This document shows, piece after piece, positions 56,233 to 64,000 of a stretch of 64,000 bases of DNA. The stretch comes from Odobenus rosmarus divergens. Lineage: Eukaryota; Chordata; Mammalia; Carnivora; Odobenidae. Below the pieces are notes generated by a model. That model ran no database searches, was not told the origin of the DNA, and was given only the letters and a program-made list of their open reading frames with translations. A program made the position numbers and the translations under genes. Each line of letters begins with the position of its first letter. The first letter of the stretch is position 1. The stretch spans positions 1,253,299 to 1,317,298 of the forward strand of contig NW_004450944.1 in the NCBI RefSeq assembly GCF_000321225.1, given 5' to 3'.

Positions 56233-57250
56233 TTGCCAATGACTTCATGCATCAAACTTTCATTATTTTTCCTAGCGTTCTTATATTTACAAAGAAGAGA
56301 TGCAATGTTCAAACAGGCACAACTGGGACAATTCCCACCTCACCTGTGACCCTCCCAAGGTGAGAAGAGAGTCGAATTGTGCCACCTTGACCAAGTGAGA
56401 ATCATAAAGGTCAAAGCAAGAGCTAAGTCCACCTCAGAAGATGTTAGTCTGGGTTATGATTTTTCTGTAGAGGGTAGAATATGGCTTTTGAAATAAGATA
56501 AGCATTAAGGAAAACTGAGAAGTTTGTTTTTTCAAAAAGAAACAAGTTGGGGGGGGTATAAAGTAGCAGAGATTAGCTAGCTGTTCACCAGATCTGCTCC
56601 CTCTTCTTCGAGGGCACTCTGCTAATACATACAAATCCCAGTCTCCTTGAAAGTGAGGAGCTGTCATGTGACTGAGCCCTGGCCAGTGGCGTGCGAGCAG
56701 GAGTGAGGATCTAGTCCCTCAAACTCAGCTATGCACAATCCTCCATGCCTTTGCCTCAGAAAGCAGAGAAGCACAACACCCTTGGGAATGAAGTGTAGGA
56801 TGGGCCACTCGAAATGGAAGGCTTCAGAGTCCATGGACCACCTCTTGCAATAGGGCCACCCAAAGGCCAGAACCTTCCACAAGAAAGAAATGAACTTCTG
56901 TGTTAAACTCCCAAATCTGCAGGACTTATTTTTTACAGCAGCTACTCTCACCCTATCTAACTAATTCAGTAATGACTTTGATACAAATTAAAGAGGAGAC
57001 CACAATAAGTTCCTAACTTGTTGCGCTTAAGAGTGTCAACAGCTGTTATGTGAACCATTATGAAATTCATAACTGCAGAGAGAAGTTAGTAAAAGTTATG
57101 TAAGCTAATACAATAAAGAACAGATTTTAAGACTTTAAAAAAAAACAAAAACAAACCATTGCTCTTTCCTGGGTTCAAACCCAGGGATAAAACACTGAGG
57201 CGATTTGAGATTTGTCATTCTTAATATTTTGTACATATTTCATTAAATTA
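56233..57250. other. Unique non-coding stretch
   Basis: Holds a GGGGGG run near 56548 and no recognised repeat. The 95-codon minus-strand frame at 56664-56951 has no domain. Confidence 0.4.
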
Positions 57251-57254
57251 AAAA

Positions 57255-57395
57255 ATATATATATTTTTTTTCTTAAGTAGGGTCCACACCCAGCATGGAG
57301 CCCAATGCTGAGCTTGAACTCACAACCCTGAGATCAAAACCTGAGCCAAGATCAAGAATCTGACACTTAACCCACTGAGCCACCCAGGTGCCCCT
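57255..57395 (-). repeat. Can-SINE (older type), shortened
   Basis: Reverse complement: poly-T, AAGTAGGGTCCACACCCAGC, ATGGAGCCCAATGCTGAGCT, CTGAGATCAAAACCTGAGCC and CCCACTGAGCCACCCAGGTG. The GA-rich arm seen in other copies is missing. TATA-rich sequence precedes the poly-T. Confidence 0.93.
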
Positions 57396-57735
57396 AAAAT
57401 GTATGACTAAAGTTAATTTCACCTGCTTGTTTTGACTTTATTAATGTAGCTATTAGAAAATTTAAAACTATATCTGTAGCTTGTATTCTAATTCTATAGG
57501 ACAGTGCCTACTCTAAATCATGCAAACGTCAGGCTTTGTATCTAATTATCAATATGTATTGAGTATCTACATATGACAGTTTGGTGGGGGCGGGGGGGCT
57601 CTACTCAGCTTCTGGTAAGTGCTGTGACTTTAGGCAAGTCATTCATCCCCTCTGGATCTTTTTTTTTATGTAAATGATGAGAGATTTGGATTTTTCATGC
57701 TTTGTAGACTGGTCATGCTCAGCCCTGTGATTATA
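57396..57735. other. Unique AT-rich stretch
   Basis: A GGGGGCGGGGGGG run lies at 57585-57598 and poly-T near 57660-57667. No gene seen. Confidence 0.4.
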
Positions 57736-57747
57736 GACCTACTGGCC

Positions 57748-57921
57748 ATTTTTTTTTTAAGTTTTTATTTAAATTCCAGTTAGTGAACACACCGTGTAAT
57801 ATTAGTTTCAAGTGTACCTATATTGACTCAACACTTCCATACATCACCCAGGGCTCATCACAACAAGTACACTCCTTAATCCCCATCACCTATTTCACCC
57901 ATTCCCCCACCCACCTCCCCA
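57748..57921 (-). mobile_element. Short carnivoran L1 3' end, antisense
   Basis: AAGTTTTTATTTAAATTCCA, GTTAGTGAACACACCGTGTA, TAATATTAGTTTCAAGTGTA, CATACATCACCCAGGGCTCA and CTTAATCCCCATCACCTATT are the reversed 3' UTR of a carnivoran L1. Flanks 57736-57747 (GACCTACTGGCC) and 57922-57933 (GATCAACTGGCC) look like a target-site duplication with two mismatches, so only about 174 bp was inserted. Confidence 0.92.
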
Positions 57922-57933
57922 GATCAACTGGCC

Positions 57934-59204
57934 TTGAAGTCAAAAACCAGTAGGACCCCAACACTTAACTTTGTTCACGACCTGCAACCTGAATCAGTCT
58001 GTGCTGACTGCTGATCTGTGGACATAACTCACCCCTTGAACTTACCCATATTGCTTCTCTTATATGGACCTCTGGCTTCCCTCTTCTACCACAATTCATA
58101 TTTGACTCTCAGATCACATGCTTTCAGGATATTCCAGTAGACACCTGATCGAGTAAACACTCCTGGCATGCCCCATAGGTGCCTACAGCACAGGCCCAAG
58201 GATCTTAGACCCAATTAAGCCAGGCAGAGAGAGGAAGATGAGCCCTTTCTCAAAAGAACATCCAGTGATCTCAGAGTTAAGCCCACACCAAAGGCTATCA
58301 TTTTAAATAGCTCTTTCTTCCAAAGTTTATTTGAAGGAGGCACTCTGAGGAAAAGCTCATTTCCTTAAAACATCAAAGAACTAAAAACCAAAAGATGATA
58401 GATTTTTCTGAAGACAGACTGCAAAGTGTATAAATAAAATTCTGCAAAGTGTATAAATAAATACTACAAAGAGTTCATTTCTGCTACAGTTGTCCACCAT
58501 TCTCAATATTACATTTAGCTAACTTAATTTTCCATGGATAAAATTTATTCAAAGTTAAATTTCACTTAATAGGTCATCTGAGTAAACAGTTTTAAGTCTT
58601 ATTTGCCAAAAAACAATAGGTTTTCAGGCTCTAGATGAAATCGGGAGTGTCAGGCTAAGAAAACAACCTTAAAAATTCACAGAGGGCTGGAACAATTGCA
58701 GAAAAATTGGAGCCCAGAGCTTAGTCTTTTTCATGCAGTTCTGGAGGTACAAAAAATTACCATTTTCCACCAAAACCATGTCTTGGAGGGGCAAGGGAAA
58801 AATGCCATTTAAAAAAAAATCCAAAATACTGCAAAACAACATGTTTTTAAAGCGGCAGTTGCCATATGAAGAACGTGTCAACTTCATGTTACCACACCAA
58901 CCGAAGACAGCACTGACACTATATTGGGCACCCTGCATCCTGATCGTCACCTGGGCAGGTCCTCTGGGCAACTGGTTTTCAGAGGAAGGCAAAGAGAGAG
59001 ATCGGGGGTGGGGCAGGGGAGGGAAAGAGGAAAGAGGGTCCAAGGAGGGGCTGAGGTATGACATGGAATTTTGCAAATGCCAAGAAGTTATTTGGGAAAG
59101 TGGAGTGGGGCATCTTGGGGTGGAGGTTTTCATGAATCTCTCTTCTTGAAATGTTGTGGTATTACTGGATTTGTACAGTGGAAGGAGTAGAAAGGATAAA
59201 CTAG
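57934..59204. other. Unique non-coding stretch
   Basis: Frames of 154 (-) and 138 (+) codons cover the same DNA at 58669-59149 and neither has a domain. A 23-bp-period duplication lies at 58419-58461. Confidence 0.4.
58419..58461. repeat. 23-bp-period direct duplication
   Basis: CTGCAAAGTGTATAAATAAA occurs at 58419-58438 and 58442-58461. It is a simple local duplication in AT-rich DNA. Confidence 0.95.
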
Positions 59205-59330
59205 GTGCAGGTCTATCTCATAGATGAGGAAATTGACATCTGAGAAGCAAACCAGCCCCCTATCCTAAACAGAGAATACAACCAGAATGGAGGTCATTCC
59301 ATCTCCAGGCTCGGAATCTACTTACTCTAA
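59205..59330 (-). repeat. MIR fragment
   Basis: CTCATAGATGAGGAAATTGA, CATCTGAGAAGCAAACCAGC, CAACCAGAATGGAGGTC and CCAGGCTCGGAATCTACTTA are in antisense MIR order. Confidence 0.75.
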
Positions 59331-60234
59331 CAGCACCTAAAGCCAGGGGTTCCAAGGACACAGTCTGAGAAGCTCAGCGACATGACGAGGTAGCACTAGG
59401 TGTACATTATGCCAAGAGCCAAATTAAGTCCTGCCGACAACCCTGGCGCCATTATTCACATGGCCACGGCACACACTGGCACCCCAAATGCTCAGGTTCC
59501 TGAGTAAATAATCACCCCTCTGAGCACAGAGGGAAGGCTAATGCATCATCTTTGGAAGTACACTCTCGTTCTCCTGACATCATCACAAAGCAGAAGGGAG
59601 GTGGTCCAGAAACCACATGGCTCCCTTCCTAGCCCCTACACTGAAGACTTTCGAGAGCAGACACTACTGCATTAAACCAGTACAAGCAATATTCACTGCC
59701 TACAGGGCTGCTCTGACCTCTTAAGGAAACCTGGGCAACTGGGCCTTGGCTCCGTCCAGCTCAGTCCTGCCCTCCCACAGTAAGTCAGAGATAGGGAAGA
59801 TGAATACTACTAAATTTAAATTCCAAATCCAGACCTTATGAGTGCTGTAGCTCTCAACACTTTTGTGTAAAGTATCTGTTCCATGCAGCCTGAGAAGACT
59901 TCCAGTAGCATTCTGGAAAGGGCACCAAGGCTACTGGGGGGTCATGTGTGTCTGTGGTCATGTTTTGACCACATTCTTGTAGAAAGAGCATTCCTCAGAG
60001 ATGCCGTGCTCATTACCGTGGCGAGATCATTCAAGCTTGCCTGTATTAGAAAATAGTGCTGGAACCTTTCAGTGCAGCTTCCTGACTGCTCAGACCTGGG
60101 CCACCTGAGAACATGGCCTATTGACAGAACCAGATGGGCCAAACGTGCCCATTTCTGTGAGGAGGGACTGGAGAAAGTAGTTCCATGACCCACCTGTAAT
60201 GGACAGATGGCTGCCCCCAGCAGACAGAACTTCA
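59331..60234. other. Unique non-coding stretch
   Basis: A MIR-like trace may lie near 59393-59465 (GTGTACATTATGCCAAGAGC). The 97-codon minus-strand frame at 59942-60235 has no domain. Confidence 0.4.
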
Positions 60235-60440
60235 TGAGTGAGCTCTTATTACAGAACTACCACACACAGTCATACTTCATGACTTCATTACCAATTCTCA
60301 CATCAGTCATGAAAGGTCAAAATGATTACCTCAATTTCTCACAGAAGCAGACAGAGGCAGACAGAGGCTCAGAAAGCCTATTTGGCCCAAAGCCCAGAGC
60401 TTCTAAGCTGGGATTCAAATCCAGGGGATGGTGACCCCCA
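60235..60440 (-). repeat. MIR SINE
   Basis: CTTCATTACCAATTCTCACA, CCTCAATTTCTCACAGAAGC, CAGAGGCTCAGAAAGCCTAT, CCCAAAGCCCAGAGCTTCTA and GCTGGGATTCAAATCCAGGG give a clear antisense MIR. Confidence 0.85.
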
Positions 60441-60555
60441 AACCCAGGAAGAGATGGGGCTCTCAAATCTATATGTCCACTTTATATCCTTGAGGTGCTT
60501 GTAACTAAGCTGGAAAGACGGGATATATGTCCAAAGACAAATGAAGTTCTAGATC

Positions 60556-60760
60556 TGCCTGTCCAATAGAACTTTCTGTGATGATAGATAGAAATGGGCT
60601 ATGATCTGTGCTCTCCAATATGGTAGCCATGAGCCACACACAGCTATTAGGTATTTGATATGTAGCTAGCACAGTTGAAAATCTGAATTTTTAATGTATT
60701 TAACTTGAATTAATTTGAATTTAAGTCACCACTGAGTGTCCATATTGGACAGCACAGTTA
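60556..60760. repeat. MER58-like hAT-Charlie element
   Basis: CTGTCCAATAGAACTTTCTG, GTGCTCTCCAATATGGTAGC, CATGAGCCACACACAGCTAT, TTGAATTAATTTGAATTTAA and CCATATTGGACAGCACAG give an almost complete copy with inverted ends (CTGTCCAATA / TATTGGACAG). Confidence 0.8.
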
Positions 60761-60775
60761 GAGACATACAAAAAA

Positions 60776-62113
60776 ACACTCCACAAACAGAATGGTCACT
60801 GCAGCTTGGGGTGGGCAAAGCAGGCTTGAAGAACAGAGACTCCAGGTAGGCCCTTGATGTGCCAGGACTTAAAAAAGACCCCCCCTGTTTCAGGCATGAT
60901 CACCTTCTTTGTAGCCTTTGGCTCAGAGTCAAGGGCCCCAGAAATCAAGCCCAGTTCTCAGAGCCCCCAAATGAAGACATTGAGAATGTTCCTTCTAGGC
61001 CTTTATTCTTTCTGGACAGCTCTAAGCAGCATTATGAGCTCTTGTTCAATCCTCCCGCTGCCCTCTAGAAGCCCTTCCTCCTCTCTCCCCCTGTGTCCTC
61101 CCTGTCAACACCAGCAGGGGCTGGACGGGTGCTCTTTTTAAAAACCTAGACATCTTCCTTTCTACCTGGGAGCTGAGTCATTTTTCCTCTCTTGCGATGG
61201 CTTTTAATGTACTTTATTCTTCTATACCTGTCACTCTGAGAAAGACACTTCTAGATACAATGAGCAATGCCACTCACAGAGACAGCACCACCTCCCCCAA
61301 AATACATCCCTCAACAGGGAACAGAAGCTCCTTCCATCACCATTGGCCCTGAGCATGGTAGCGGACCTCAGCATGGAGCCAGTCACTGTACTGCGCGTGA
61401 CTCCATTCTTTCCCGTACCAAAGGTATACCAAAGGTGCCGACTGGCCTCCCTAATGCTGTATTTCCAGTCTTCTGACATCTCGCTCACCACCTGCCTCTT
61501 GGTTATAAGAAGATACTGAAAAATATTTGGCTACATGACCAGATCAGCAACAAGGGTTCTTGGCATATCTCTCTACAAAGGGCTCTGTTGGCTCAGTGTG
61601 GAACTCAAACCCATCATACCCGTTTCTGCTTCTAGCTCATAGAGCAGCCATGTGCTTCACTAATCTTCAAGCGTGTTCCTTCAGAGCATTTAATAATAGC
61701 CACAGTAACTCCTGAATTCTCCAGCTTGAGGAATATAGATTATGTAGCATTGTGGGTTGTTGTGGGTTTTGGGTGGGGGGTTGCTGGTAATCTATTAATT
61801 CTTTCCAGCTCTGCTTGGGAATGGACTATTAAAATTCTCAGTATGGTGGTGAAGGACACCTCTACTCACCTTTCCCCCCAAAAAGGTAGAAGCACAGCTT
61901 CACAGAACACCCTCTGTTCTCAAAGGTCTAAAGTTCTTTGGGCTGAAATGAAGACTTTACATCTTTCCAGCGTGACACTAAAAATGAGACTGGCCTTTGG
62001 ATATGGGATCAACACATGGTTGAGCTTCTGACCCCTCAGAGGGAGCATGCATGGGGCCCAAGTTCCCATCACGCAGGGAAGGGAGGTCCCAGAGAGCCAA
62101 ATAGCCCAAGTAG
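60776..62113. other. Unique non-coding stretch
   Basis: No repeat recognised. Frames at 60854-61141 and 61231-61491 have no domain. A GGGTTTTGGGTGGGGGGTTG run lies at 61765-61784. Confidence 0.4.
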
Positions 62114-62316
62114 GGGTTGGCAAAGTAGAGCCACAGGCCTAATACCTCCCAGTGACTGTTCTGTATGGTCTGTGAGCTAAGAATGGTTTTTAAATGTGTA
62201 AAGGGTTATAAAACAATATTTTAAAAAAACAAAAACTATAGACATGGCATATGTCCTGCAAAGGCTAAAATATTTCCTGTCTGGCCATTTGTGAGACAAG
62301 CTTGCTGACCCCTGGT
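62114..62316. repeat. hAT-type non-autonomous element, near full length
   Basis: It starts GGGGTTGGCAAAGTAGAGCC and ends CAAGCTTGCTGACCCCTGG, which are inverted terminal repeats. Inside are AATGGTTTTTAAATGTG, GGCTAAAATATTTCCTGTC and CTGGCCATTTGTGAG. Best preserved of the three copies in the window. Confidence 0.8.
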
Positions 62317-62957
62317 CTAAACTAGCAAGGCCCTTATCCATCCAGAGGGTGCTCGCCTTTCCTGAGATCTGGTGAGCTGAGTTCTGACAATTCCAAGTCC
62401 CCTTCATTCCCTTTGTGTTTGCTTTCCTTTCAAGTTCAATACGTTGGAGATAAAACGTTCCATATCTTTCTGAGGAAAGACACAACAGATATCAAATATG
62501 ACAGCTGATAAATGAATATTCACTTCTTCCAAGAAGACCAACAACACAGCTAAGGATGTGGTTCAACCCCTGTGTCTTTACTATGACAGAAACAAGGCTC
62601 CTGCTTAAAAACCAGCCAGAGACGATTCCAGGGATTAAAGCAAAGATGTGGCCAGAGAACATCCTCACCCATCCTGCTCCCAACTCAGTTTCCCACTTGA
62701 GAGCACCAGCCTCCACATTTGATATCAGCACAGAATCAGGAGGATCACTGACTGACTTACCTTTTCCCCCATGGCCTAGAAAAAGAATACAGAGGTAGAA
62801 TCCCCTGGGAATGTCACCTTTCAGTTTGTTAGACACCTGCCCTAAATGTCCCTGAGAGCTCTCTGGGTTAGAACTCAAAGGGAAAGCATGGCATCCAGCT
62901 CTTCCTCAGCCATAACCCGACAAAATGGCAGCCACTGCCCACAGCGCAGCTGTGTCT
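62317..62957. other. Unique non-coding stretch
   Basis: Flanks the candidate exon. The 128-codon minus-strand frame at 62492-62878 has no domain and no matching splice sites were found. Confidence 0.4.
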
Positions 62958-62962
62958 GTTAC

Positions 62963-63091
62963 CTGGTTCAGTGCAGTTCTTACTGCTTCGGAGTCCTGCA
63001 TCTTCTGAAGTCAGAGTGTCGTTCACCTGCATTAACTTCCTCCCCACCGTCCACTGTCGGTCTTCCCCTAGGAGGTCCATGAAGTCGAGGT
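62963..63091 (-). CDS. Candidate internal exon, gene not recognised
   Basis: On the minus strand a 129-bp open segment is preceded by a strong acceptor (CTTTTTCTTCCCAG, plus-strand 63092 onward) and followed by a donor-like GTAACA (62962 down to 62957). Both boundaries fall one base into a codon (phase 1-1), so the exon is 43 codons and could be skipped without a frameshift. The frame reads DLDFMDLLGEDRQWTVGRKL, then MQVNDTLTSEDAGLRSSKNC and TEP. It has possible N-glycosylation sites N-D-T and N-C-T, which would suit an extracellular protein. Five CpG sites are kept in 129 bp, unlike the surrounding DNA. I do not recognise the protein, and no second exon was found nearby. Chance remains possible. 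Confidence 0.35.
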
Positions 63092-64000
63092 CTGGGAAGA
63101 AAAAGATCATAGCCACACATGACTAATAGCTGGGTTTTGGCCTATCCCAATGTTGGATGTCCAGTGCCTTCATCAGCCACCATTTGCTCAATGATGAGCC
63201 TATCCCTCCCACCTTGGGCCTTATCATTATACTCCATCCATGCTGCCCCTGACTGCCTGAGGGCTTCCTCTGGCTGCTGGATCCTGCTGGGCCCAACAGA
63301 GACCACCCTCAGCCACTGACTAGTAGGGACTGGTGTATTACTACCTTACCCACTCCAGCAAGATGACTGTGAGATGTGTATTCTAAACTGGATTACAGAA
63401 TTTTCTCCCCTGGGATTATGCTCCAGCTGTCTACAGTGTAACTCTCCTGATAAAGCACAATTTATGAACTGCTGTCCTTCCCTGCCTTAATTCCTCACTC
63501 CCAGTAACACGCTGATAAATGTTTAACAACCAACTCTCTTGGGGGAAAAGTCCTGGTTTGGAACCACTGGCCAATTTTCATAGTGTAAATATTCTCATCA
63601 TGGCCAATTTCAGCATGACCCATGTGACCTCACTAAACACGGATTTGGGAAGAGATGGGCACAATTAGGTCCATGAAATCAGCATGACTGTCTCTAGCCC
63701 ACCAGCATCTACTCCTCCCAAATAAAGCTCCCACAACTGAACACTTTCTCAGGAGCTGCTTCTGGAGGGTTGCCCAAGCTAGGACACCATGTCAACATCC
63801 CTAGAGTCTGGGCCAGTGAATGCCACATAACAAGACTTCCATAAACAAGAGATGAAAACACAAATGTGAAAACACTGAACCACTTGAATGCATTACAGGA
63901 TGAGCAGGTTAACAGTGCTGAGGTCTCCAGCTGAGATGACTGTAGGGACCGATGTGCCAGGAGAAAAAACAAAGATGAAGGGCACGTTGGAGGGGAGAAT
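63092..64000. other. Unique non-coding stretch
   Basis: No repeat family recognised. The frames at 63119-63319 (+) and 63709-63972 (-) have no domain. If the candidate exon is real, this is the intron upstream of it. Confidence 0.4.

Noticed and set aside
58669..59149. Overlapping 154- and 138-codon frames on opposite strands
   Set aside because: Mutually shadowing frames without domains.

Overview
The window is nuclear DNA of a carnivoran mammal, most likely a caniform of the arctoid type (bear, seal or mustelid group). The evidence is eleven copies of the tRNA-Lys-derived Can-SINE (SINEC), each carrying the tRNA-like core with TGGCTCAGT and an AATAAATAAA-type tail, plus young LINE-1 3' ends of a carnivoran type. 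Beneath them lies the standard placental layer of old repeats: L2, MIR, L1M, MaLR/MLT1 LTRs, hAT-Charlie and Tigger elements. No prokaryotic feature, operon, CRISPR array, rRNA or tRNA gene was seen, and no complete protein-coding gene was found. I could not identify the species or chromosome.

Layout. 1-5 kb: quiet sequence, then SINEs and a long antisense L1M fossil with a local 142-bp duplication. 5-15 kb: mostly unique DNA with MIR, MER5A and MLT1 remnants, and an AT-rich homeodomain-motif block near 12.0-12.56 kb that looks like a candidate conserved non-coding element. 15.5-20 kb: an L2 copy, an antisense L1M 3' end, an MLT1 LTR and a second, long (1.3 kb) L2 copy. 20-26 kb: SINEs, a CpG-retaining unique block at about 22.1-22.7 kb, and a young L1 with a (CA)n tract. 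26.8-32.0 kb: a repeat-poor stretch. 32.0-35.6 kb: a nest of insertions in which a young L1 with a perfect 15-bp target duplication sits inside an older antisense L1, which also holds an unclassified 0.5-kb insert. 35.6-51.5 kb: unique DNA with MER5A, L2, MIR, L1M, MLT1 and Tigger1 remnants and a SINE/L1 chimera. 51.5-62.3 kb: more MIR, hAT, SINE and L1 pieces. 62.3-64 kb: unique DNA with one candidate 129-bp internal exon on the minus strand.

The long open frames are mostly remnants of retrotransposon reverse transcriptase (L1 ORF2, L2) or chance frames. If the window lies in a gene, it is probably intron: the only exon-like signal I trust at all is 62963-63091 (-), which I could not assign to a gene. 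I found no convincing new biological system. The items most worth checking are the candidate exon, the two putative regulatory blocks, the unclassified insert at 34870-35389 and the SINE/L1 chimera at 44954-45289.
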